Assembly (NCBI GenBank): GCA_020161015.1
Contig: JAIUOT010000014.1
Location: forward strand, 62,001-126,000
Reading direction: 5' to 3'
Source of the DNA: Actinomycetota bacterium
Lineage (GTDB): Bacteria; Actinomycetota; Actinomycetes; Propionibacteriales; Propionibacteriaceae
Length of the DNA stretch: 64,000 nt
Of this stretch, positions 20,319-31,578 are shown piece by piece (the stretch's first letter is position 1; the number at the start of each line of letters is the position of its first letter). Both the position numbers and the translations under genes were made by a program. A model generated the notes under the pieces. That model searched no databases. It had not been told where the DNA came from and saw only the letters and a list, made by a program, of their open reading frames with translations.

Positions 20319-20945
20319 ATGGGTTCGCTGTTCCATCCGGTCGGCTCCCAGCCGCCGTGGGTCTACTGGGCGCGGCGCGGCGCCCTGGTGCTGGCAGCGG
20401 TGGCGCTGATCGCGGCCGGCATCTGGGTGTTCCGTCCGCAGGCGCCCGGCCCCGTCGCGGCCGAACCGGCCGGCCCGAGTGCCCCGGTCACCACCGCGCC
20501 GACGCCGACGGAATCGGCCTCACCGAGCGCCTCGCCGACGCCGACCGGGCCGCTGGCCTGCGACGCCACGAACTCGAGCCTCACGCTCGCCGGCTACCAG
20601 AAGGTGAAGCAGGACGCGAAGCAGCCGTTCCGGCTGGCCGTGACGAACAACGGCGGCGACCCCTGCGTGCTCAACCTCTCGGCCTCCACCCTCAGCCTGA
20701 CCGTGACCAGCGGCACCGACCGCATCTGGACCACCGAGCACTGCGCGAAGTGGGTGCCGACCCACAAGACGACCCTGACGTCGAAGAAGTCCTACGAGTT
20801 CAGCATCACCTGGCCGGTGGCGCGGTCCGCGGCCGGCTGCAAGACGGCCAAGGCTGTGCTGGGGACGGGCACCTACGTGGCCTCGGCCGCCTTCGCGGAC
20901 AACGCCAAGGCGCGCCAGGTGTTCGTGGTCAGCAAGGCCTCCTGA
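20319..20945 (+). CDS. Membrane-anchored secreted protein of unknown function
   Basis: A 208-residue protein. One N-terminal transmembrane helix (about residues 23-43) is followed by a Pro/Thr/Ser-rich stalk and an extracytoplasmic domain of about 130 residues containing four cysteines (ACDAT, DPCVL, EHCAK, AGCKT) that could form two disulfides. The domain looks beta-rich. I do not recognise a family. TAGCCT ends 6 nt before the ATG, so the transcript is probably leaderless. It converges with radA with a 6-nt gap. Confidence 0.8.
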   Translation: MGSLFHPVGSQPPWVYWARRGALVLAAVALIAAGIWVFRPQAPGPVAAEPAGPSAPVTTAPTPTESASPSASPTPTGPLACDATNSSLTLAGYQKVKQDAKQPFRLAVTNNGGDPCVLNLSASTLSLTVTSGTDRIWTTEHCAKWVPTHKTTLTSKKSYEFSITWPVARSAAGCKTAKAVLGTGTYVASAAFADNAKARQVFVVSKAS

Positions 20946-20951
20946 GCCCGG

Positions 20952-22388
20952 TCACGCCCCGGGTTCGAGCCAGCCGCCGTCGAGCACGGTGAAGCGGGGG
21001 CGGACGCCGTCGGACCGCTCCGGCGCACCGCCGCGCTGACGCAGGCCGAGCATGCTGAGCGCGGCCGCGACGCTCGCCGCCTCGACCACCTGGATGCCCT
21101 GCACGCGCGTGCTCACCCCGGGCGGGACGATGGCCACCGGGAACCCCAGGCGTGCCGCCTCGGCGAGGCGGCGTTCGAGGCCGGGCACACGGCGCAGCTC
21201 GCCCGACAGCCCGACCTCGCCCAGGGCGACCAGCGGGCGGTCGAAGGCGTGGTCCTGGGCGGCCGAGGCTACGGCGATGGCTGTGGCCAGGTCGGTGGCG
21301 GGGTCGGAGATCCGCGCCCCGCCCACGGTGGAGACGTAGACCTCCCTGGTGTGCAGGCGCACGCCGGCCCGCCGCTGGAGGACGGCGAGGATCATCGCCA
21401 CCCGGGTGCCCTCCACGCCGTGGGTGACCCGTCGTGGCACCGGCGCGGCGCTCGGGGCGACGAGGGCTTGCACCTCGGTGAGCAGGGGACGGCGTCCCGC
21501 GAGCGAGATCGTCAGGCAGGTGCCCGGCGTCGGCTCGCCGTGGTGGGACGTGAACAGCCCGCTGGGGTCGGTGACCTCCCGGATCCCCGACTCCACCATC
21601 TCGAAGCAGCCCACCTCGTCGGCCGGGCCGAACCGGTTCTTGGTGGCCCGCAGCATCCGGAAACCCCCGTTGCGGTCGCCCTCGAAGGACAGCACGACGT
21701 CGACCAGGTGCTCCAGCGTGCGTGGGCCGGCGACCGTACCCTCCTTGGTGACGTGCCCGATCAGCACCACCGGCATGCCGCGCCGCTTGGCCACCCGCAC
21801 CAGCGCAGCGGTGACCTCCTTGACCTGGGCGACCCCGCCCGCGACCGCGTCCACCCCGGGCACCTGCACGGTCTGCACCGAGTCGAGCACCAGCAGTTCG
21901 GGCTCCAACTGTTCGACGTGGCCGAGCACGATCCCCAAGTCGTCCTCCGCCGCCAGGTACAGCCCCTCGACCACCGCGGAGGTGCGCTCGGCCCGCAGCC
22001 GCACCTGGGCCGCCGACTCCTCTGCCGTGATGTAGAGGGTGCGCCGCCCCGTCCGTGCCCAGCGGTTGGCCACCTCGAGCAGCAGGGTGGACTTGCCCAC
22101 CCCCGGTTCGCCGGCCAGCAGGATCACCGCCCCCGGCGTGATTCCCGTTCCGAGCACCCGGTCGAGCTCGCCGATGCGGGTGGGGACGGCGCGCGCGTCG
22201 TCGAGCGGGACGCGCCCGATCGGGAGCGCGGACTCCGTCGGGGCGGAGGAGGCGACGCGGGTGGTGGTGGGTGCCCCGGACTGCGCGACGCTGCCCCACG
22301 CCTGGCACTCCCCGCAGCGCCCGACCCAGCGCGGCGCCGTCCAGCCGCACTCGGAGCAGCGGTAGGGGGCACTCGCGTTCTTCGCCAT
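20952..22388 (-). CDS. radA: DNA repair protein RadA
   Basis: A RecA-like helicase that drives branch migration in homologous recombination. The N-terminal zinc finger (CSECGW with CGEC) is followed by the Walker A motif GEPGVGKST, the RadA-specific KNRFG motif (ATKNRFGPADE) and a Lon-protease-like C-terminal domain. At 478 residues it is full length. TAGCGT ends 6 nt before the ATG, suggesting leaderless transcription. No SOS box is seen upstream. Confidence 0.96.
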   Translation of the reverse strand: MAKNASAPYRCSECGWTAPRWVGRCGECQAWGSVAQSGAPTTTRVASSAPTESALPIGRVPLDDARAVPTRIGELDRVLGTGITPGAVILLAGEPGVGKSTLLLEVANRWARTGRRTLYITAEESAAQVRLRAERTSAVVEGLYLAAEDDLGIVLGHVEQLEPELLVLDSVQTVQVPGVDAVAGGVAQVKEVTAALVRVAKRRGMPVVLIGHVTKEGTVAGPRTLEHLVDVVLSFEGDRNGGFRMLRATKNRFGPADEVGCFEMVESGIREVTDPSGLFTSHHGEPTPGTCLTISLAGRRPLLTEVQALVAPSAAPVPRRVTHGVEGTRVAMILAVLQRRAGVRLHTREVYVSTVGGARISDPATDLATAIAVASAAQDHAFDRPLVALGEVGLSGELRRVPGLERRLAEAARLGFPVAIVPPGVSTRVQGIQVVEAASVAAALSMLGLRQRGGAPERSDGVRPRFTVLDGGWLEPGA

Positions 22389-22438
22389 GAGCCCACGCTA
22401 GGGGCGGGCACTGACAGTGCTGTGCCCGGGCGAGGAGG

Positions 22439-23074
22439 CTAGATCTTGATCTTGCCGTTCGGCGTGATGAAGGTGGCCGACATGATGCCCGGCTGGCCGT
22501 TCTGAGAGCTGAACTTGATGCGGACGCCGTCGAACTCGTCGCCGACCCGGTGGCCGAGCCACTCCTCCACGCGGGAGCGGCTGCCGGAGATCTCGATCCG
22601 GTCGAGCCGGATGTCGCCCTTCAGCGCGCTCGGGAGCACGGACGGGTCGGAGTCCCACTTGATGAAGTACGGCAGCTGCGGGTCGCTGATGAGGCCCTTG
22701 ACCCCGATCTGGCGCCACTCGAGCAGGCGGCCGTCGGGGAAGTGGCGGGAGCCGGTGACGGCCTCCCGCTCGAGCCGCTCCTCGAAGGGGGCGAGGTCGT
22801 CGACGGACACCACCCAGCCGAGCCAGCCGCCGCCCATCTCCGAGCGCGCGCGCACGGCCTGGCCGAACGCGGCCTTCTCCGCCGCGGGGTGCTCCAGCAC
22901 TTCGACGACCTCGAGATAACGGTCATCGGCCAGCGGGAGGATGTGGTTACGGGTGCCGAACCTGGGGTGGAAACCTCCGTCGCGGAACCGCTCACCGAGC
23001 AGGGCACCGAGACGCTCGGTCTCCGCGGCAAGCCCGGCCGATCCCACCGCGAAGGTCAGATGATCGACGTGCAT
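22439..23074 (-). CDS. VOC-superfamily (glyoxalase-like) protein
   Basis: A 211-residue protein beginning MHVDHLTFAVGSAGL, the usual first strand with its metal-ligand His in vicinal-oxygen-chelate proteins, and containing a second half (YFIKWDSDPS and later GVRIKFSS). The substrate is unknown. CACAAT ends 6 nt before the ATG; almost the same sequence precedes two other genes in this window (40564 and 47734). Confidence 0.78.
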   Translation of the reverse strand: MHVDHLTFAVGSAGLAAETERLGALLGERFRDGGFHPRFGTRNHILPLADDRYLEVVEVLEHPAAEKAAFGQAVRARSEMGGGWLGWVVSVDDLAPFEERLEREAVTGSRHFPDGRLLEWRQIGVKGLISDPQLPYFIKWDSDPSVLPSALKGDIRLDRIEISGSRSRVEEWLGHRVGDEFDGVRIKFSSQNGQPGIMSATFITPNGKIKI

Positions 23075-23177
23075 GCCCCCATTGTGACGATCTGCCTTTC
23101 CAGACGCGAATCGGGGCGGGGCCGTCCCACGCGGACGGACCCCGGCGGGCCCCGTCCACGCCGCCTACCATGGACGC

Positions 23178-23993
23178 GTGCCGCACCGACCAGCCCCTTC
23201 GCCGCGGGTGCTGCTGTCGACGTCCTCGGTCTACCCGGAGTCGACCGCCGCGGCGTTCAGCCTCGCGCGGGAGCTGGGCTACGACGGCCTGGAGCTCATG
23301 GTGGGCACCGACCCCACGTCTGCCGACGTCGACGCGGTCGAACGCCTGTCCGACTACCACGAGGTGCGGGTGCACGCGGTGCACGCGCCCACCCTGCTGC
23401 TCACCCAGCGCGTGTGGGGCCCCGACCCCTGGGAGAAGCTCGACCGGGCGGCGATGGCGGCCCACCAGCTGGGGGCGGACGTGGTCGTCGTGCACCCGCC
23501 GTTCCGGTGGCAGCGCGGCTACGCCTCCGGCTTCACCGAGGGGGTGCGGCGGCTCGAGGCCACCACCGGCATCACGATCGGGGTGGAGAACATGTACCCA
23601 TGGAGGGGCCCGGGCGGCGGTGACGTCCGCGCCTACTCGCCCAGCTGGGACGTGTCGCAGCTCGACTGCGAGCACCTCACCCTCGACCTGTCCCACGCGG
23701 CCACGGCCCGGCAGTCGTCGGTCGAGCTGGTGCGCGACTGGGGCGAGCGCCTCGCGCACGTGCACCTCACCGACGGCACCAACGGCGCAGCGGACGACCA
23801 CCTGCTGCCCGGGGAGGGCGACCAGGACGCCGCCGGCGTGCTCGCCGAGCTCGCGGCCCTCCGTTTCGGTGGGCACGTCGTCGTCGAGGTGGGCACCCGC
23901 GGGCTGACCCGCGCCGAGCGCCGCACCGCCCTCGCAGGCAGCCTCGCCTTCGCCCGGGAACACCTGGCGTCCCCGGTCGGGCAGGCACGGTGA
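23178..23993 (+). CDS. Sugar phosphate isomerase/epimerase-like TIM barrel
   Basis: A 271-residue xylose-isomerase-like TIM barrel. Barrel strands ending in metal-binding residues are seen at DGLELMVG, VHAVHAP, VVVHPPF, IGVENMYP and LAHVHLTDG. The general family isomerises sugars or acts as an endonuclease IV-like metal enzyme; the substrate cannot be deduced. A homologue sits near proC in mycobacteria, as here (3 kb away). The GTG start has TACCAT ending 6 nt upstream. It overlaps the next gene (GTGA). Confidence 0.82.
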   Translation: MPHRPAPSPRVLLSTSSVYPESTAAAFSLARELGYDGLELMVGTDPTSADVDAVERLSDYHEVRVHAVHAPTLLLTQRVWGPDPWEKLDRAAMAAHQLGADVVVVHPPFRWQRGYASGFTEGVRRLEATTGITIGVENMYPWRGPGGGDVRAYSPSWDVSQLDCEHLTLDLSHAATARQSSVELVRDWGERLAHVHLTDGTNGAADDHLLPGEGDQDAAGVLAELAALRFGGHVVVEVGTRGLTRAERRTALAGSLAFAREHLASPVGQAR

Positions 23994-24769
23994 GCGGCGA
24001 CACCGCACCGACAGCGGTTCTGCCGGCCACCGACCGCGTCCGCCCCGGGATCGAGCTGCTGCTGGTGCTCGGCGTCTCGCTCGGGCAGTCGGCGGTCTAC
24101 TCGGTGCTGTCGATCATCGAGAAGCTGACCCGCGGCCAGGCGCTGAACCAGCAGACCACCACGATCAACAACCAGGTGGTTCCCGACCGTCCCTGGCTCG
24201 ACCTCGCCTACCAGCTGGCCGGCATCGCGTTCCCGCTCGTGCCGGCGCTGCTGGCGCTCTACCTGCTCCAGCGCACCGCCGACCGTCACCGGATCGGCTT
24301 CGACCTGCGCCGGCCGCGCTTCGACCTCGGCTGGGGCTTCGCCCTGGCCGCGGCGATCGGCATCCCCGGCCTCGGCCTGTACCTGGTTGCGCGGACCTTC
24401 GGCCTCAACACGACGGTCGCCCCCGCGAACCTCGGCGAGAACTGGTGGACGGTGCCCGTGCTCATCGGCGCGGCCGCCATGAACGCCGTGCTCGAGGAGG
24501 TCGTGATCGTCGGCTTCTGGTTCGTGCGCGCCCGGCAGCTCGCCTGGCCGATGTGGGTGGTGCTGCTCACCTCGGCGCTGGTGCGGGGCAGCTACCACCT
24601 CTACCAGGGCTTCGGCGGCTTCGTCGGCAACATCGTGATGGGCGTGGTGTTCGGCCTTGCCTACCTCCGGTTCAGACGGGTGGGCCCGCTCGTGGCCGCC
24701 CACTTCCTGCTGGACCTGGTGGCGTTCGTCGGTTACTCGCTGCTGGCCCCCTACGTCGACTGGCTGTAG
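23990..24769 (+). CDS. CPBP-family intramembrane protease
   Basis: A 259-residue polytopic membrane protein of the CAAX-protease/bacteriocin-processing family. Conserved motifs in membrane segments are the double glutamate LEEVVIVGF, the RGSYHLYQG histidine and AAHFLLD. Members act as intramembrane glutamic proteases or in bacteriocin self-immunity. The substrate is unknown. It is translationally coupled to the isomerase-like gene upstream (GTGA overlap). Confidence 0.85.
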   Translation: MSGDTAPTAVLPATDRVRPGIELLLVLGVSLGQSAVYSVLSIIEKLTRGQALNQQTTTINNQVVPDRPWLDLAYQLAGIAFPLVPALLALYLLQRTADRHRIGFDLRRPRFDLGWGFALAAAIGIPGLGLYLVARTFGLNTTVAPANLGENWWTVPVLIGAAAMNAVLEEVVIVGFWFVRARQLAWPMWVVLLTSALVRGSYHLYQGFGGFVGNIVMGVVFGLAYLRFRRVGPLVAAHFLLDLVAFVGYSLLAPYVDWL

Positions 24770-24808
24770 TTCCCCTGCGCCGCGGGTGCCGGTGGCTACG
24801 CTCTCCCC

Positions 24809-27045
<2,237 letters not shown>

Positions 27046-27049
<4 letters not shown>

Positions 27050-27795
27050 CCGCGTCCGGCGCGGCACCGTTCTGGCTGACGGTGTTCCTGGACTACCCCG
27101 CCGGTGAGTTCGACGCCGGGGTGGGCTTCTGGTGCGCCGCGACGGGCTACGCGCTGTCCGTGCCCCGTGGGGAGGCGGGGGAGTTCGCGACGCTCGTCCC
27201 GCCGTCCGGCGACGACTTCCTGAAGGTCCAGCGGCTCGGCGAAGGGGCCACGCGGCTGCACCTGGACGTGCACGTGGACGACCCGTGGAGCAGGGCGGAG
27301 TCGCTCGAGGCCGCCGGTGGTGAGCTCGTGGAGGAGTCCCCGCACGGCTACGTGGTGATGCGGTCGCCGGCCGGCTTCACGTTCTGCCTGGTGCGGCACC
27401 CCTCGTCCCGCGTGGCGCCGGTGACCCGGTGGCCGGCGGGGCACCACAGCCGGGTGAGCCGCTTCTGCCTTGACGTGCCGCGCAAGCGGTACGCCGAGGA
27501 GGTCGCGTTCTTCCAGGAGTTGCTCGGTGGGGAGTGGGTCGAGGTGGACGAGCCGGAGACCGCGCTGCGTCCGGCCGCCGGCTGGCCCCTGGACGTCCGC
27601 CTCCAGCCCGCGGAGGTCGCCAGCACGGTGACCTCGCACCTGCACATCGCCACCGACGACCTCGCGGCGGAGGTGGAGCGGCTGGAGTCCTCCGGCGCTC
27701 GCGCGCGCGCCGTGCGGACGGGGAAGGCGATCCTCGAGGCACCCGGGGGCTCCGCGCTCTGCGTGGTCGAGATCTCGGCGGACGATCTGCCGTGA
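27046..27795 (+). CDS. VOC-superfamily protein with two glyoxalase-like modules
   Basis: A 249-residue protein made of two similar halves. Each half has the beta-alpha-beta-beta-beta pattern, with a strand ending FCLVRHP in the first and LCVVEIS in the second. Histidines such as RLHLDVHV and TSHLHIATDD suggest a metal or substrate site. The function is unknown. The GTG start overlaps the proC stop, and its own stop overlaps the PfkB kinase gene, so it is the middle of a coupled set. Confidence 0.78.
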
Positions 27796-28628
27796 GCGTC
27801 GGCGGCCTGTTCGTCGGACTGGCCACGCTCGATGTCGTCCAGCGCGTGGACCGGCTGCCCGGGGCCGACGAGAAGACCGTCGCCGGGGAGTCGTGGCTGG
27901 CCGCCGGGGGGCCGGCGGCGGTGGCGGCCATCGCGTTCGCCGCGCTCGGCGGGCACGCCCGGTTGTGGACTGCGATCGGCACCTCCCCTGCGGGGCGACT
28001 CGTCGCGGACGACCTGGCCTCGGCCGGGGTCGAGGTGGTCGACGTCGCCCCGCCGGGCTTCGAACTGGCCCCGTCGACGGTGCTGCTCGGGGCCGGCTCC
28101 GGCGAGCGGGCCGTGGTGAGCGGCTCGGGGCGGCCGGTGGCCTTCGGGAAGATCGCGGGCCCCGACCTGTCCGGGGTGGACGTCGTCCTGGTCGACGGCC
28201 ACCACGAGCCGTTGTGCCGTTCGGCAGCGCTGGCCGCGGGGTCCGTGCCGGTGGTGGTGGACGCGGGCTCCCACAAGCCGGTGTTCGACGACGTGCTCGC
28301 GTTCGCCACGGACGTGATCTGCTCGGCCGACTACGTGCACCCGGCCGGACTGGCCCCCCGCGAGCTGCTCGCGTCCGGGCCGCGGCTGGTGGCGGTGAGC
28401 CACGGTGGCTCGCCGCTGGAGTGGTGGACGGCGGAGGCGTCCGGGACCGTGGTTCCCGAGCTGGTGACCGCCGTCGACACGGTCGGCGCGGGCGACGTGC
28501 TGCACGGCGCGTACTGCCACGGCCTGGCGTCCGGACTGGATCGGGTGGCCGCCCTGGAGCGTGCGGTGGCGGCGGCCACGGAACGCGTCCGGCACCTGGG
28601 GCCGTTCGCGTGGCGCGCTGCGCTGTGA
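27792..28628 (+). CDS. PfkB-family carbohydrate kinase
   Basis: A 278-residue ribokinase-type kinase. GLATLDVVQRVDRLPGADEK and an AAGGPAAVAA stretch match the N-terminal signature, and DTVGAGDVLHGAY gives the second signature with the catalytic Asp. The sugar or nucleoside substrate cannot be assigned. The GTG start lies in a GTGA overlap with the VOC gene, ending the asd-proC-VOC-pfkB unit. Confidence 0.87.
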   Translation: MSVGGLFVGLATLDVVQRVDRLPGADEKTVAGESWLAAGGPAAVAAIAFAALGGHARLWTAIGTSPAGRLVADDLASAGVEVVDVAPPGFELAPSTVLLGAGSGERAVVSGSGRPVAFGKIAGPDLSGVDVVLVDGHHEPLCRSAALAAGSVPVVVDAGSHKPVFDDVLAFATDVICSADYVHPAGLAPRELLASGPRLVAVSHGGSPLEWWTAEASGTVVPELVTAVDTVGAGDVLHGAYCHGLASGLDRVAALERAVAAATERVRHLGPFAWRAAL

Positions 28629-28651
28629 ATGGGCACGGGCCGTGCGCTGTA

Positions 28652-28665
28652 CGAACGTATGTTCG
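28652..28665. promoter_or_regulatory. LexA (SOS) box
   Basis: CGAACGTATGTTCG is a perfect match to the Gram-positive/actinobacterial LexA consensus CGAAC-N4-GTTCG. Its last base begins GATAAT (28665-28670), a plausible -10, so LexA would cover the promoter. It stands 87 nt upstream of the HNH/13E12-family gene in a short AT-richer gap. Confidence 0.82.
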
Positions 28666-28752
28666 ATAATCTCAGTTGATTTTCAGGTCTACTAGGGCGG
28701 TTACCGGCTCCGATCGGCAGGAACTGTCAGTGGCGACCCGCATACTTGACGC

Positions 28753-30105
28753 ATGAGTGCACGTGGGATGATCCCTGCCGGTGACGTGCTGGCCGAGATC
28801 GACGGGCTTCTGGACCGGGTCGATCCCGACCGGTCCGGGTTCGACCCGCGTTCGCGCCTGAGGCTTGCCGAGGCGGCACGCCGAGTGGCCGGCCGCATCG
28901 ACGCCCTGTCGAAGCTCCTGATCGGTGAAGCCGACCGCACCGAGTCGTCGATGCGTGCCGCCGGGACGCCGATGTCGTCCTGGCTGGCCACCGAGGGGAA
29001 CCTCTCGAGGAGGGAGTCCGCGGGACTGCTGCATCGGGCGAAGGCGATCACCCGGCACCCCGGCGTCGGTGAAGCGGCGATGGCCGGACGGGTGAGTGCC
29101 GGGCAGGCGGCTGCGATGGTCACCGTCCTGGACGGGCTCGCCGGGCAACTCGACCCCGGACAGGCGTCCGCGGCGGAGCGGATGCTGGTGGAGCTGGCGC
29201 GCTCGCTCGACGCCGATCGGCTCGCGAAGGCTGCTCCTCGCGTCCTCGCCGCGGTCGCACCCGAGGGGGCGGACGAACTCACCGGGCGAAGGCTGCAGGC
29301 CGAGGCTGAGTCGGCCCACCGGGGGCGTTCGCTGCGGTTCTTCCGGGATGGCGGGTCCGTGCGTTTCGATGGCTCGCTGCCGCGAGTGGAGGCCGAGCAG
29401 TGGATGACGCTGCTGGACGCCCACGCGGAGTCACTGCGCCGCACGGCCCTGGAGGCGCGTGACCCCTTGGAGGGAATGCCGAGCCCGGAGCAGCGGCGCG
29501 CCGACGCTCTGGTAGCGATGGTCAGGGCCCACCAGGTGGGGAGGCAGGCCCCGGCGTCCGGGGGAGACCGTCCGCGGGTGCTGGTGCGGCTCGACTACGA
29601 GAGGCTCCTTCGCGGGGCGGCCCTGGCCGGACTGATCGCCGACGGCGAGCGACTGTCCGCGGGCGAGCTGCGCCGGCTGTGCTGCGACGCTGGGCTCGTG
29701 CCGGCGGTCCTGGGCGGTCCGTCCGAGGTGCTCGACGTCGGCCGCGAGCACCGCCTGGTGACGCCGGCCCTGCGGACGGCTCTCGTGGCCAGGGACGGTG
29801 GCTGTGCATTCCCGTCCTGCCAGGCGCGGCCCGCAGTGTGCGAGGCGCACCACATCACCCCGTGGTGGGCGGGCGGCCCGACGGCATTGTCGAACCTTGT
29901 CCTTCTGTGCCATCACCACCATGCGCTGGTCGAACCGGCCAAGTACGGCCTCCGCGACCAGTGGGAGATCCGGATCGCGGCGGACGGGGTGCCCGAGGCG
30001 ATTCCCCCAGCCCGTTTCCGGACCGACCGGCGACCGCTGCGGCACCAGCGCCACCTTGTCGACGGTCCTCCGCCTGCGGCCGGGCGCCCGCCGCCGGCGG
30101 CCTGA
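28753..30105 (+). CDS. 13E12-type DUF222/HNH endonuclease-domain protein
   Basis: A 450-residue protein. The first 300 or so residues are the DUF222 region. The C-terminus carries an HNH nuclease fold: CAFPSCQARPAVCEAHHITPWW, here split into CAFPSC and EAHHITPWW, followed by LSNLVLLCHHHHALV. Cysteines and histidines are in place for metal binding, so it is probably active. The family is highly repeated in actinobacteria (the mycobacterial 13E12 REP family), and several members are SOS-induced; the LexA box upstream fits. The biological role is not known. A second hexamer, CATACT, ends 6 nt before the ATG. Confidence 0.88.
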   Translation: MSARGMIPAGDVLAEIDGLLDRVDPDRSGFDPRSRLRLAEAARRVAGRIDALSKLLIGEADRTESSMRAAGTPMSSWLATEGNLSRRESAGLLHRAKAITRHPGVGEAAMAGRVSAGQAAAMVTVLDGLAGQLDPGQASAAERMLVELARSLDADRLAKAAPRVLAAVAPEGADELTGRRLQAEAESAHRGRSLRFFRDGGSVRFDGSLPRVEAEQWMTLLDAHAESLRRTALEARDPLEGMPSPEQRRADALVAMVRAHQVGRQAPASGGDRPRVLVRLDYERLLRGAALAGLIADGERLSAGELRRLCCDAGLVPAVLGGPSEVLDVGREHRLVTPALRTALVARDGGCAFPSCQARPAVCEAHHITPWWAGGPTALSNLVLLCHHHHALVEPAKYGLRDQWEIRIAADGVPEAIPPARFRTDRRPLRHQRHLVDGPPPAAGRPPPAA

Positions 30106-30112
30106 GCCTGCG

Positions 30113-30982
30113 TCAGGCCACGTCCGCCGGGGGTGCCCAGGCGAGCCGCACGGTGTCCCCGGGGCGGCACTGGGCGAGGCGGTCGATGCTCGCCTCGGTG
30201 AGCACGGCGACGACCGGGTAGCCGCCGGTGGTGGGGTGGTCCGGGCCGAAGACCACCGGCTGCCCGGACGGCGGCACCTGCACGGCGCCGCGGACCAGCG
30301 GCTCGCTGGGCAACTCCCGCTCGCCGGTGCGCGCCAGTGCGGGCCCGGTGAGCCGGACGCCGACCCGGTTGCTCTCGGGCGAGACCTGCCACTCCCCGGC
30401 GAGCAGGGCGGGGTCGGAGAGCCAGTCGGTGCGTGGGCCCGGAAGCAGGTCGAGCACGGCGGGCGAGCCGGGCGCGGCGGGGGGCCAGCCACCGAGGGTC
30501 GGGCCTGAGGCGTCCCGGGCCGGGTCGAGGACGCCGACCGGCAGGACGTCGCCGGCGCGCAGCCGCGCGGGTCCAAGGCCCGACAGCAGGTCGGTGGACC
30601 GCGACCCGAGCACCGGCGGCACGTCGATCCCGCCGGCGACCGAGAGGTAGCTGCGCAGCCCACGGGACGGCAGTCCCAGCCGGAGCTCGTCGCCGGCGGC
30701 GAGCTCGATCGGCACGCCCCAGGACACCGCCGTCCCGTTCACGGACGCCGGGCACTCGGCGCCGGTGAGCGCCACCCGGTGGTCCCGGTCCATGCGCGCC
30801 GCCATCCCGCCCAGGGTGATCTCGATCGACGCGCACCCGATGTCGTTGCCGACGAGCCGCGCGCCCTCGGCGAACGCGCCCCGGTCGAACACGCCGGACG
30901 CGCTCACGCCGACCGCGGCCAGCCCCGGACGCCCGGCGTCCTCGACCAGTGCCAGCGGGCCGGGCCTGAGGATCTCGATCAT
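30113..30982 (-). CDS. pxpC: 5-oxoprolinase subunit C (biotin-dependent carboxyltransferase-like)
   Basis: Third component of the ATP-dependent PxpABC 5-oxoprolinase that opens 5-oxoproline to glutamate. It has 289 residues, starting MIEILRPGPLALVEDAGR, with the typical GRPGLAAVGVSASG and later VFGPDHPTTGGYPV. The start at 30982 overlaps the pxpB stop; a longer in-frame start would lie within pxpB. KipA is the Bacillus name for this component. Confidence 0.93.
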   Translation of the reverse strand: MIEILRPGPLALVEDAGRPGLAAVGVSASGVFDRGAFAEGARLVGNDIGCASIEITLGGMAARMDRDHRVALTGAECPASVNGTAVSWGVPIELAAGDELRLGLPSRGLRSYLSVAGGIDVPPVLGSRSTDLLSGLGPARLRAGDVLPVGVLDPARDASGPTLGGWPPAAPGSPAVLDLLPGPRTDWLSDPALLAGEWQVSPESNRVGVRLTGPALARTGERELPSEPLVRGAVQVPPSGQPVVFGPDHPTTGGYPVVAVLTEASIDRLAQCRPGDTVRLAWAPPADVA

Positions 30983-31578
30983 GCCTGGAACCTCACCCAC
31001 CAGCCCGGGCGCAGCAGCGCCGGCGGTGTCCGCTCGAGGTCCCACAACGTCACCGACGTGCGGCCGATCAGCTGCCAGCCGCCCGGCGACGGGCGCGGGT
31101 AGATGCCCGAGTACGCGCCGGCGAGCCCGACCGAACCGGCCGGCACGACGGTCCGCGGGGTCGCCCTGCGGGGCACCACCAGCCGGGGATCACCGCCGTC
31201 GAGGTAGGCGAAGCCCGGCGCGAACCCGCCGAAGGCGACCCGCCACGGTGTGTCGGTGTGAGCCGCCACGACCTGGTCCTCGGACAGCCCGGCGAGCGCT
31301 GCCACCTCGGCCAGGTCCTCCCCGTCGTAGCGCACCGGCACGACCACCGTCCGCTCGGCCCGGGGCGCCGGCGCGGCGGGCAGCGGGCCGGCCAGGATGC
31401 GGGACACCTCCCGGCGCAGCCCGCCGAGCAGGTCCGGGGACGCGGCGCGCACCAGCACCGTCCGCGCCGCCGGGACGACCTCCGCAGGCAGGGACGCGAG
31501 CGCACCCGTGACGCCGGCCACCTGGTCCGGCTCGCACTCCACGAGCAGCGCACACTCGCCGAAGGGCAGCAGCCTCAC
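30979..31578 (-). CDS. pxpB: 5-oxoprolinase subunit B
   Basis: Allophanate-hydrolase-subunit-1/KipI-type protein, 199 residues. Hallmarks are LPFGECALLVE, RYDGEDLAEVA and FGGFAPGFAYLDG. The GTG at 31578 overlaps the pxpA stop (GTGA), and the protein's stop overlaps pxpC, so A, B and C are made in equal, coupled fashion. Confidence 0.93.
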   Translation of the reverse strand: MRLLPFGECALLVECEPDQVAGVTGALASLPAEVVPAARTVLVRAASPDLLGGLRREVSRILAGPLPAAPAPRAERTVVVPVRYDGEDLAEVAALAGLSEDQVVAAHTDTPWRVAFGGFAPGFAYLDGGDPRLVVPRRATPRTVVPAGSVGLAGAYSGIYPRPSPGGWQLIGRTSVTLWDLERTPPALLRPGWWVRFQA

